Made by a program: the position numbers and the translations under genes
Notes under the pieces: generated by a model
Told to the model about the DNA's origin: nothing
What the model saw: only the letters and a program-made list of their open reading frames with translations
Databases searched by the model: none
In this document: in pieces, positions 8,974 through 16,770 of the stretch
How the letters are laid out: each line of letters begins with the position of its first letter
Position numbering within the stretch: the first letter of the stretch is position 1
Origin: Halovivax asiaticus JCM 14624
GTDB lineage: Archaea > Halobacteriota > Halobacteria > Halobacteriales > Natrialbaceae
Assembly (NCBI RefSeq): GCF_000337515.1
Contig: NZ_AOIQ01000011.1
Span: forward strand, 21,618 to 85,617
Direction: 5' to 3'
DNA: 64,000 nt

Positions 8974-10133
8974 CAGATCTCACCCATTCGGTCCTGGGTG
9001 CGCATCAGGTAGAGGAAGTACGGTCCGCCGATGAGTCCCGTGACGATTCCGACCGGAATCTGGACCGGGCTGAGCGCGAGGCGGGCGCCGACGTCGGCGG
9101 CGACCATCAGCGCCGGCCCGACGAACAGACAGCCGATGACGAGCTTTCTGTAGTCGCTGCCGACGATGTTTCGGACCATGTGGGGCACGATCAGACCGAC
9201 GAACCCGACGATTCCCGCCGCGGCGATGCTCGCCGCGGCGGCGAGAACGGCCACGCCCGAGAGCGCGAATCGGACCTTCTCGACGTTCATTCCGAGCGAA
9301 CTGGCCGTGCTCTCCCCGAGCAACAACACGTTCAACTGCCGGGAACTGACGAGCGCGAGCCCCATCGAGAGAACGGTCCACGGGAGGATCATCCGCACCT
9401 CTTTCCAGTCTGTCCCGGTCAGGGACCCCGTGGTCCACGAGATCGCGGACTGGACGATGCCGATGTCCTCCGCGAAGAAGAACATCGCCGTCTGGAGGCT
9501 ACCGAAAACGGTGCTGACGATGACGCCGGCGAGGACCAGTCGGACGGGCGAGGTGCCGTTCTTCCAGGCGATGGCGTAGACGACGAGAAACGCGGCCGCT
9601 CCGCCGAGCGCGGCGAGTACCGGCAACAACTGGGACGTGTTGAAGACGAACGTCCCGACGAGAAACGGAACGACGATCGTCACGCTCGGGAGGACGACGA
9701 GCGTCAGCAGGATCATCAGCCCCGCGCCCGAAGAGACACCGAGGATGAACGGGCTGGCGAGTTCGTTGCGGGTGACCGCCTGGAAGATCGCCCCCGAGAC
9801 GGCGAGATTCATTCCGACGAGGATGCCGACGAAGACGCGCGGGAGTCGCATGTGCCAGACGATGAGGCTGTCGTGTCCCATCTCGGGCAGTTCGGCACCG
9901 AACAGGAACGCCTCCCAGACGTACCAGTTGAAGATAACATCCGGGTTGAAGACGGCTCGCCACGTCTGGGCCAGCGTCATCGAGTACGAGCCGAAACTCG
10001 CCTGGAGGAGTCCGCCCACGAGGACGACGGCGAGGCTCCCGAGACAGAGCGTGAACAGCGATCCACCGACCCAGCCGAGCCATCGTTCTCGGCGGGTGAG
10101 AACGTCCGCGCCGGTAGCTTGCGAACCGGCCAT
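8973..10133 (-). CDS. FecCD/BtuC-family ABC transporter permease
   Basis: 386 residues with about ten hydrophobic membrane segments. The first helix (SLFTLCLGSLAVVLVGGLL) begins near residue 25. Family motifs are the WHMRLPRVFVGILVGMNLAVSGAIFQ stretch in the first third and GIVGFVGLIVPHMVRNIVGSDYRKL in the last third, which docks the ATPase. The protein forms the homodimeric channel for a siderophore-type importer. The spacing is 2 nt from the flavoprotein gene upstream and -1 nt to the ATPase gene downstream, so all are one operon. It is the only permease in the window for this family and probably serves all three binding proteins. Confidence 0.92.
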   Translation of the reverse strand: MAGSQATGADVLTRRERWLGWVGGSLFTLCLGSLAVVLVGGLLQASFGSYSMTLAQTWRAVFNPDVIFNWYVWEAFLFGAELPEMGHDSLIVWHMRLPRVFVGILVGMNLAVSGAIFQAVTRNELASPFILGVSSGAGLMILLTLVVLPSVTIVVPFLVGTFVFNTSQLLPVLAALGGAAAFLVVYAIAWKNGTSPVRLVLAGVIVSTVFGSLQTAMFFFAEDIGIVQSAISWTTGSLTGTDWKEVRMILPWTVLSMGLALVSSRQLNVLLLGESTASSLGMNVEKVRFALSGVAVLAAAASIAAAGIVGFVGLIVPHMVRNIVGSDYRKLVIGCLFVGPALMVAADVGARLALSPVQIPVGIVTGLIGGPYFLYLMRTQDRMGEI

Positions 10134-10135
10134 GG

Positions 10136-11119
10136 TCAGTTGTCCACCGCCGTCGTCCGTCGGTCGGTCTCGATTTTTCTAGCCGTTTCGAGAATCAGGT
10201 CGTCGTCGATGTGGTCGAGCAGCCGTCTATGACCGCGTTCGACCCGGCGATCGATCTCTTCGGTGGGAACATACGTTGCCAGTCGACGATCGATCTCTCG
10301 CTCCCGAATCTCCGCGAGTTGTTCCTCAGAAAGCTCGTGCTCGTCAGGTACTCGGTCGTGGAAAAGCTCGCGCCAGCGATCTCGATCGCGCCACTCGTCG
10401 TCGAGTTCCGTCTCTCGGCGCACCCAGTCGTAGTGGTTCGCCAGGGCCTCGGGGTACCCCCGTTCCCGCCTTCCGTCCTCGATGAGCGTGATGCCGACCC
10501 GCGCGCCGCGACCGGCAGCCATACTCGTCTGATAGCCTGTTTCGCCGTACGGTGCGGCGATATAGAGCCCATCAACCGGTGTCGTGCCGTCGCACTCAGC
10601 GTACTGTTTGTCGAAATGTTCGTGTTCCTCGCCATCGTGGTCGTGGACCTCGAACATCGCCGCCTCGTCGTCGAGGCCGCGCATGTACTCGCCGTCGTAC
10701 CGCGTGGCCGCGACGACCCGCCGAGCGGTCACCTGCGGCCCTTCCTGCGGCGTCACGACGAAGCCACCGCCGTCGGTGGGTTCGACCGCCTCGTCGCCAT
10801 CTGCGGGGTCAGCCGACTCGACGGGTTGGGTGCGCTCCACCGACTCGACGAGGTCCGTGACGATATTGCAGCCCGCCTCCTCGGCGTGGTCGTGCATCAA
10901 CTCGTACAGGGTCTCGATGTCGATACCGCCGGGGAACCCCAAGTAGTTCTCCAGGTGCGCGCACCGCTGGATCGAGGAGCGCCCCCGGTCGAAGATGACG
11001 GTATCGAGACCGTCCCGAGCGGTGAAGATGCCCGCCGAACAACCGGCCGGGCCGCCGCCGACGATGACGACGTCGTGGTCGTACTCTGTACTGTCTCGTG
11101 GTGTGGTCGTTGTGTTCAT
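10136..11119 (-). CDS. Thioredoxin-reductase-like FAD oxidoreductase of the siderophore operon
   Basis: 327 residues from ATG 11119; a longer in-frame opening reads through the pseudogene upstream and is not credible. The FAD-binding motif VVIVGGGPAGCSAGIFTARDGLDTVIFD is at residues ~17-45, and a second nucleotide motif DGLYIAAPYGETGYQTSMAAGRGARVG marks the family C-terminus. The CxxC redox pair of true thioredoxin reductases is absent, so it is not a disulfide reductase. A charged helical tail of ~95 residues follows. Given the operon, a role in reducing the imported ferric complex to release iron is likely, but this is inference. Its ATG overlaps the stop of the decayed binding protein (ATGA). 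Confidence 0.75.
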   Translation of the reverse strand: MNTTTTPRDSTEYDHDVVIVGGGPAGCSAGIFTARDGLDTVIFDRGRSSIQRCAHLENYLGFPGGIDIETLYELMHDHAEEAGCNIVTDLVESVERTQPVESADPADGDEAVEPTDGGGFVVTPQEGPQVTARRVVAATRYDGEYMRGLDDEAAMFEVHDHDGEEHEHFDKQYAECDGTTPVDGLYIAAPYGETGYQTSMAAGRGARVGITLIEDGRRERGYPEALANHYDWVRRETELDDEWRDRDRWRELFHDRVPDEHELSEEQLAEIREREIDRRLATYVPTEEIDRRVERGHRRLLDHIDDDLILETARKIETDRRTTAVDN

Positions 11120-11579
11120 TGGTTGCCGTCTCCGTTCACGATGGCTGCGAGCCGCTGTCGGTCGAACACCTGTTCGTCTCCGAACTCGTCCGGGTAGCAC
11201 CCTTGAGCGGCTTGCTCGAGTTGAAAGAGGTGGATAATCGGCCCCCGATAGGGCTACCGCCGTAGCTGACGCAGTCGTTCTGCACCGCCTGGAGGCCGTC
11301 GGCCTGTCCGAGTGCAACCCCCATGTCGGCGTACTCGCCCGTGTACTGAACCAGCGTTTCGGGGACACGGTCGAGCTCGACGGTTCCGACGGGTTCCATC
11401 GAGAGCGAGTACGCCGAGTCCGGTGTGGTCGTCCCGTTCTCGGTTCCGGTCGGGGTTGAGGCGGTCCCTGGCACGCCGTCTCCCGTACAGCCAGCGATCA
11501 GTCCACCGCCGACCGCTGCACCGCTGTACTTTAGGTACTCTCTGTGCGTCGATGCCGCGTGGCCCGTTGAACCCCCCAT
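11116..11579 (-). pseudogene. Decayed fourth binding protein: ends kept, centre deleted and out of frame
   Basis: The first ~105 codons (MGGSTGHAAS..., lipobox LIAGC at Cys31, YSLSMEPVGTVEL, then ALGQADGLQAVQ) match the N-termini of the three intact paralogs. Around base 11255 the sequence jumps to the family C-terminus in another frame: YRGPIIHLFQLEQAAQ, then CYPDEFGDEQVFDRQRL, ending in TGA at 11116-11118. About 250 central residues are missing. The twin-arginine pair is also damaged (THREYL instead of TRREC). The lost gene was once first in the transporter operon, and its stop still overlaps the next start. The three tandem paralogs at 4.1-7.8 kb presumably replaced it. Confidence 0.85.
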
Positions 11580-11583
11580 GAAT

Positions 11584-11599
11584 TTTAGGGTAGCCTAAA
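11584..11599. promoter_or_regulatory. Iron-box operator TTTAGGGTAGCCTAAA
   Basis: A TTTAGG-N4-CCTAAA palindrome lies 5-20 nt before the ATG at 11579 and downstream of a weak TATA (TTTTCAC on the minus strand, 11602-11608). It is placed as in the other unit, so both are likely controlled by the same DtxR-family repressor. Confidence 0.75.
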
Positions 11600-11619
11600 T
11601 AGTGAAAACGGTTTCGGTT

Positions 11620-11635
11620 TTTTGGCTGGCCTAAA
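11620..11635. promoter_or_regulatory. Second iron box TTTTGGCTGGCCTAAA
   Basis: One mismatch to TTTAGG-N4-CCTAAA. It lies 36 bp from the box at 11584, nearly the same offset (35 bp) as the pair at 7784/7819. The conserved spacing of about 3.5 helical turns suggests cooperative binding or two repressors. Confidence 0.55.
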
Positions 11636-11670
11636 ATTGACGCGTCGAGCGCGCTACCGGTTTCAGATCG

Positions 11671-11830
11671 TCAGCGCGGCACGCCACAGCGCGGACACAT
11701 CGGCGGCCCGTCAGCCGATAGATCGAGCCCGCAGTGGGCACACCCGTCTTCAGCGTCGGGTCTCGTAATCTCCGTCGGCGGTGCAGTTAGCCAGGCGATC
11801 CGGCCCCGGTGGCTGGGTGGGTGCGGTCAT
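11671..11830 (-). pseudogene. Zinc-ribbon gene remnant
   Basis: The minus-strand frame 11826-11671 encodes IAWLTAPPTEITRPDAEDG then GCAHCGLDLSADGPPMCPRC and GVPR. These are two CxxC knuckles spaced as in a zinc ribbon, with protein-like composition. The frame has no start codon: it is closed by TGA at 11827-11829, one base off the only nearby ATG (11828-11830). A single-base frameshift near the start would explain this. It could also be the end of a longer lost protein. The rest of 11640-12087 shows no other gene. Confidence 0.35.
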
Positions 11831-12087
11831 CGGCGTAATCGATGTGCGACGACGTCCCACGACCAGCCGTTTCAGTGCAGTGGTTTATGTCACATGACAG
11901 AAAGCACACCCTTGGTGTGGGCGGCGGCGGGAGACACACGTCGTCTCGAACCGACGATCGAACACCGACCACTCTCACGACGATCAGACACTCGGCACCC
12001 TGTAGTAGTCACTCTATTCCGACCGTCACCGATCCCGAAACGATCGGTTTCTCGCTGGTACGGGTGTCATATCAATAGCCGTGATCG

Positions 12088-12966
12088 ATGCCGACTGGGC
12101 TACACATGCAACGGAGCGGACTTGCACTCGGCGGACTCGCAGCAGTCGCAGGCATCATCATCGGCGCCGTCGTCCTCTCGTCGGTGTTCGGCATTGGCTT
12201 CGGGGGCGATCTCCTCGCCGACGACGATCCGGGAGACGACAGCGCTCCGACGGACGTCGACGCCAGCGACCCGGGTGACGGCCCATCGTCGAACGAATCG
12301 GACAGCGCGACCAACGAATCCGACGGCACCCCAGCGATCTCCGAACCCGCGGCGAACATCCCCGTCCCCGAAGAGGGAGATCCCTACTTCGAGGCTCGCG
12401 ATCCCGACGGGGAGTGGGTGAGCTACGTCAACCCGCGCGACGAGTACCGCGAGCCCTACCTGGGCGCCGGCTCCGGGAAGCTCTGTATGACGCTGCTCAA
12501 CGCGGACGGCGAACCGATCGTCGGGGAGTCGGTGCCGAACACGACCGTCACGGTCCCGACCGGCGAGAGCCTCTCCTGGCACTCCCTGGCCGATCCGTTC
12601 GCGGTCGAATTCCCGGTCAGTGACGAGCGCCAGCCACTCGACGCCGATCAGTTCGGGACGTCGTCGTCACTCGCACAGGGCGACGGGGTCATGGACAGCC
12701 ACTGCATCGAATTCCACGGCCTCCCCGAGGACGGCACGATCTCCTACGGCGAGGCGGAAGTGACGGGAGACTACGCGGACGCCATCGATGTCGTCGGCTA
12801 CATCCAGCAGGCCAACGACAACTGGGACACCGACGTCGATCCGATCGAGGACGCCGTCTCCTACGAGGAGGCCGGTGGTGCCTGGACGTACGAACCCGGT
12901 GGCTCCCACGGACAGGCCGTCATCGTCCTCCAGCTCTCGCCCGACGGCGCCGAGGCGAGCGGGTAG
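12088..12966 (+). CDS. Membrane-anchored or exported acidic protein of unknown function
   Basis: 292 residues from ATG 12088, or 286 from ATG 12106, which better fits the AT-rich element ATATCAAT at ~12069-12076. A hydrophobic segment (GLALGGLAAVAGIIIGAVVLSSVFGIGFG) anchors the N-terminus. A ~55-residue Asp/Ser/Asn-rich spacer follows, as in haloarchaeal surface proteins. The folded part (residues ~90-290) has DGEPIVGESVPNTTVTVPTGESLSWHS and two cysteines (KLCMTLL and DSHCIEFHGLP). I do not recognise the domain. It ends 42 nt before the P-type ATPase gene on the same strand, so the two are probably co-transcribed, and a metal-related role outside the cell is possible. Confidence 0.7.
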   Translation: MPTGLHMQRSGLALGGLAAVAGIIIGAVVLSSVFGIGFGGDLLADDDPGDDSAPTDVDASDPGDGPSSNESDSATNESDGTPAISEPAANIPVPEEGDPYFEARDPDGEWVSYVNPRDEYREPYLGAGSGKLCMTLLNADGEPIVGESVPNTTVTVPTGESLSWHSLADPFAVEFPVSDERQPLDADQFGTSSSLAQGDGVMDSHCIEFHGLPEDGTISYGEAEVTGDYADAIDVVGYIQQANDNWDTDVDPIEDAVSYEEAGGAWTYEPGGSHGQAVIVLQLSPDGAEASG

Positions 12967-13008
12967 CCCGATCGCCAGCGTTATTGACGCAAGTACCCAA
13001 CCGCCGCC

Positions 13009-15759
13009 GTGAACTCCGGCGACACCGGGCCGAGCCGGCGGTGTTCGTTCTGTGGCACAGCCGTCACGGACGATAGCACCAACGACGCATACGGACCGAC
13101 ACAGCTCCACGCCGACGAGGATGTGGCCGAGGAGTCGTTTTGCTCGCCCGGCTGTCGACGACTCGCCGACGCGCTCGACCCAGCACCTGCGAATCGTGCT
13201 GGTGACGATTCCGGACAGCCGACCGCCGGATCTGGACCGGACGCCAGTCCCGTGTCCGAGGTGTCGCCCGACGACACCGACCGGGCGCCCGACGAACCGA
13301 CGGGCGATCTCGTCCGGTCGCACTTCCGGATGGACGGCATGCACGCCGCCCACGACGAACGATACCTCGAATCGGTCGCGACGGGGATCGACGGCGTCGA
13401 CGACGCCTCGGCCAGTTACGTGACCGAGAGCGTCAGCGTCGATCACGACCCCGTACAGGTCTCGGCCGAGAAGCTCGCAGAGCGACTCACGGGACTCGGA
13501 TTCACCGCGTTCCGGCGGGATCGCCAGGGCGACCAGCACGGGCGTGACGAACACCACGAGCGCAACGCCCGGCACGAGCGGAACGACCCGACCGAAGCCA
13601 GTGACGCGAGCGCGGGCTCGGACGACGGATCGATCGGTGCGGACGTCACCGGACGGACCCATCGCGGTCGCGAGGTCTCCGGGTTCAAAAAGCGCCGGGC
13701 CGACGACTTTCTTGAGATGCGCTACGTCGTCGGCGTCGTCTTCGGCTCCTTCCTCTTGGTTCCGTACGCCGTCCTGTTCTACCCCGCCGCACTCGCCGAT
13801 CTCACCGGCTGGGCGGCGCTCTCGATCTTCGGCGGGTCGATGGAACTCGACTGGGGCGTCCTGCCGCTGTTTCTCGGTCTGACCGGCGCCATCCTGTACC
13901 TGACCGGTCGGCCGTTGCTGCGCGGGGCCTTTCTCGCCCTCTCGCTCCGCCGGGCAAACGCCCACCTGCTCGCGACGCTACCGATCGTCGCCGCCTACCT
14001 CTACGGGGCGGTCGCGGTGCTCACCGGCCGGTTCGACCTCTACTTCGACCTCACGATCGTCGTCGCCGCGACGGTCATGGGCGCGATCTACTGGGAGGCG
14101 ACCGCCAAACGCGACGCCGCCTCGCGGCTCACCGCACTCACCCGGGCCTCCGTCGCCGAAGCACGCCGGCTTGCCCCGGACGGCTCGACGCAGGTCGTCC
14201 CCACGGACGACCTATCGGCGGGCGATCGGATCCTCGTCCGACAGGGCGAACGCATCCCGGTCGACGGCGTCCTCGCCGACGGCGGCTGTACCGTCGCGGA
14301 GGCACTTCTGACCGGTGAATCGCTCCCACAGGAGCGCACCGCCGGAGACGAGGTCGTGGGCGGGTCGACCGTTACGACCGGGAGCGCCGTCGTCACCGTC
14401 GGGAATCGATCGACGAGCCGACTCGACGGGCTCACCCGCCGCGTCTGGAACCTCCAGAGCGCCACCCACGCGGCGTCCGATCGGACGGACGACCTCGCCG
14501 GCCGCCTCCTCCCGCTCGTCGTCGGCGCCGCCCTCCTCGCCGCCGCAGCAACCCTGCTCGTCGGCGATGGCCCGATCGCGGCCCTCCGACACCTCCTGCT
14601 CGCCCTGCTCGTCGCGAGTCCGTGGGCGCTCGCGTTCGCCACTCCCGTCTCCGTCGCTACCAGCCTACAGGAGGCAGCCAGGAAGGGCGTCGTCGTCTTC
14701 GACGAGACCGTCTTCGGCCGGCTCAGGGACGTCGACACCGTCGTCTTCGACAAGACGGGCACGCTCACGACCGGCGAGATGACCGTCCGCGACGCGACGG
14801 GGCCGGAGCGGGTCCTGCGAGCCGCCGCGGCGCTCGAACGCCGTGCCGCACACCCGGCTGCCGACGCCATCGTCGAGGCGTTCCTGCCGGACGCGGCCGA
14901 TGGCTCCGGCGGAGGCGCTGGGACGGACGGGGCGGGTGACGATCTCGTCTCGCAGGCCGACGGCGCGACTGACGAGTCGATGCCCACGGACGGGACAGTC
15001 GCCGACGGCGTGCCGACGGTCGACGCGTTCGAGACCGTCCCGACCGGTGTCGCCGGCGAGGTCGCCGGCGAGCCGACCCTCGTCGGGCATCCGTCGCTGT
15101 TCGCCGCCCGGGGCTGGTCCATCGACGAGGCGATCGAAACGCGAGTCGAGGCGATCCGGGAGGCGGGCCACCTGCCGGTCGTGGTAGGTCAGCACGGACG
15201 GGCCGAGGGCGTCGTCGCGGTCGGCGACCAGCCACGTGAGGCGTGGGCCGCGACGGTCGAGTCGCTCGCCGATCGCGACGTCGACGTCGTCGTCCTCACC
15301 GGCGACGACGCAGCCGGAGCCGACTTTCTGACCGACCGTGACGCCATTACGGCGATCTACGCCGACGTGCCGCCGACGGGGAAGGTCGAGGCGGTGCGGC
15401 GACTCGCCGCCGAGGGACGCGTCGCGATGGTCGGCGACGGGACGAACGATGCGCCGGCGCTCGCGGCGGCCGATCTCGGGATCGCCCTGGGCGGCGGGAC
15501 CGCGCTGGCGGCCGACGCCGCCGCCCTCGCGATCGCGGACGACGACCTCGCCGGCGTCGAGCGAGCGTTCGCGCTCGCTGCACGCGCACGAAGACGTCGT
15601 CGCGGCACGCGCTGGCTGGCGTTCTCGTACAACGCGATCGCCATCCCCGCCGTGCTCGTCGGCCTGGCGAGCCCGCTGGTGACGATGGCCGGTGCCGTCG
15701 TCGCCACGGGATCGATCCTCGCGTACGCGTCGTATCCGGTCGGCTTCGGATGGGACTGA
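13009..15759 (+). CDS. P1B-type (heavy-metal-like) ATPase lacking its metal-binding cysteines
   Basis: 916 residues, GTG start. The N-terminal CSFCG ... SFCSPGC (residues 12-51) resembles the cysteine module of FixI/CcoI-type copper ATPases. An HMA-like fold follows (~103-170), but its GMxCxxC loop reads GMHAAH (111-115). About eight membrane helices surround the actuator LLTGES and the catalytic DKTGT (Asp581). GDGTNDAPALAAADLGIALGGGTALAADAA marks the P-domain hinge. The transmembrane CPC motif, expected in helix 6, is SPW (537-539). ATP hydrolysis should work, but the classic soft-metal site is gone. A charged His-rich spacer (GDQHGRDEHHERNARHERND) links HMA to the first helix. The exported protein gene precedes it by 42 nt. 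The substrate is uncertain. Confidence 0.85.
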   Translation: MNSGDTGPSRRCSFCGTAVTDDSTNDAYGPTQLHADEDVAEESFCSPGCRRLADALDPAPANRAGDDSGQPTAGSGPDASPVSEVSPDDTDRAPDEPTGDLVRSHFRMDGMHAAHDERYLESVATGIDGVDDASASYVTESVSVDHDPVQVSAEKLAERLTGLGFTAFRRDRQGDQHGRDEHHERNARHERNDPTEASDASAGSDDGSIGADVTGRTHRGREVSGFKKRRADDFLEMRYVVGVVFGSFLLVPYAVLFYPAALADLTGWAALSIFGGSMELDWGVLPLFLGLTGAILYLTGRPLLRGAFLALSLRRANAHLLATLPIVAAYLYGAVAVLTGRFDLYFDLTIVVAATVMGAIYWEATAKRDAASRLTALTRASVAEARRLAPDGSTQVVPTDDLSAGDRILVRQGERIPVDGVLADGGCTVAEALLTGESLPQERTAGDEVVGGSTVTTGSAVVTVGNRSTSRLDGLTRRVWNLQSATHAASDRTDDLAGRLLPLVVGAALLAAAATLLVGDGPIAALRHLLLALLVASPWALAFATPVSVATSLQEAARKGVVVFDETVFGRLRDVDTVVFDKTGTLTTGEMTVRDATGPERVLRAAAALERRAAHPAADAIVEAFLPDAADGSGGGAGTDGAGDDLVSQADGATDESMPTDGTVADGVPTVDAFETVPTGVAGEVAGEPTLVGHPSLFAARGWSIDEAIETRVEAIREAGHLPVVVGQHGRAEGVVAVGDQPREAWAATVESLADRDVDVVVLTGDDAAGADFLTDRDAITAIYADVPPTGKVEAVRRLAAEGRVAMVGDGTNDAPALAAADLGIALGGGTALAADAAALAIADDDLAGVERAFALAARARRRRRGTRWLAFSYNAIAIPAVLVGLASPLVTMAGAVVATGSILAYASYPVGFGWD

Positions 15760-15942
15760 GACGCGGCCTCGAACGCGACTGAGCAACCGAACATCGACCG
15801 ACGGAGCGGCGCTTTCCGAGGGTTCGGCGAGACGCGACGGGTCGGAGGGCTGTCGGACGAGTCGAGGGGCTGTCGGGCAGGGCGGGGCGGAGCGCCGCCC
15901 GAGACGAACAGGATTATGCCACCCTCGTGAGTGGCGAGTCGT

Positions 15943-16716
15943 ATGAGCACGATCGTCACCGAGCGACTCGACGACGACCCACTGGCACGCGTCGTCATCT
16001 CGAAACCCGAGCGCCGCAACGCCGTCTCGCGCGCAGAGACGCAGGAACTGGCCGCGACGATCCGCGACCTCGACGCGGACGACGGCGTCCGGGCGGTCGT
16101 CCTCACCGGCGAGGGCGACGCCTTCTGTGCGGGGCTCGACCTGACGACCGTCGGCGAGGAACCCTCGACTGGGCTGGTCAACCGCAGCTTCCACGCGGCG
16201 GTGCGCGAGATCGCGACGGCGTCGATGCCCGTGATCGCCCGTGTCGATGGCCCGGCGGTCGGCGCCGGCGCGGCGCTCGCGATCGCCTGCGACCTCGTCT
16301 ACGCAGACGAAGACGCCAGTATCGGGTTCTCTTTCGCGAAGATCGGCCTCTCGGCCGACACCGGCGCGACCTGGACGCTTCCCCGGCTCGTCGGCGTCCA
16401 GACCGCCTTCGAGCTACTCGCGACCGGCCGCATGGTCGACGCCACGGAGGCAGCGTCGATGGGGCTCGTCACCGAGACCGCGAGCGGCGACGCGCTCGAC
16501 AAACTCGTCACGACGCGCGCGGTCGAACTGGCCAACGGTCCGACGCGTGCGTTCTCGGCCATCCGCCGACTCCTGCTCCGGGCCAACGCGAACACCTTGG
16601 AGGAACACCTAGAACGCGAGGCCACGGCCCAGATCGAAGCCTACCACACCGACGACTCGTCGGAGGGCATCGAGGCGTTCGTCGCCGACCGTGACCCGGA
16701 CTTTCAGGGCCAGTAG
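15943..16716 (+). CDS. Enoyl-CoA hydratase/isomerase family protein
   Basis: 257 residues. ATG 15943 is chosen over an upstream in-frame GTG because it lies ~27 nt after the AT-rich GATTATG. Crotonase-fold signatures are clear: KPERRNAVSRAE, GEGDAFCAGLDLT (oxyanion hole), VDGPAVGAGAALAIACDLVYADEDASIGFSFAKIGLSADTGATW. In place of the second catalytic Glu of hydratases there is Ala/Asp in LSADTG, as in many isomerase or auxiliary members, so the reaction cannot be assigned. The protein is cytoplasmic and acts on acyl-CoA. It is monocistronic and converges with cbiA. Confidence 0.85.
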   Translation: MSTIVTERLDDDPLARVVISKPERRNAVSRAETQELAATIRDLDADDGVRAVVLTGEGDAFCAGLDLTTVGEEPSTGLVNRSFHAAVREIATASMPVIARVDGPAVGAGAALAIACDLVYADEDASIGFSFAKIGLSADTGATWTLPRLVGVQTAFELLATGRMVDATEAASMGLVTETASGDALDKLVTTRAVELANGPTRAFSAIRRLLLRANANTLEEHLEREATAQIEAYHTDDSSEGIEAFVADRDPDFQGQ

Positions 16717-16770
16717 GGGTTCGACGGTACCAGATGCAGCGGCTGCGTCGCCAGTGTGGCCGCTACCACC

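Noticed and set aside
10136..11368. A 410-residue version of the flavoprotein with 83 extra N-terminal residues
   Set aside because: The extension is the other frame of the decayed binding protein; ATG 11119 overlaps that gene's stop as in the rest of the operon.
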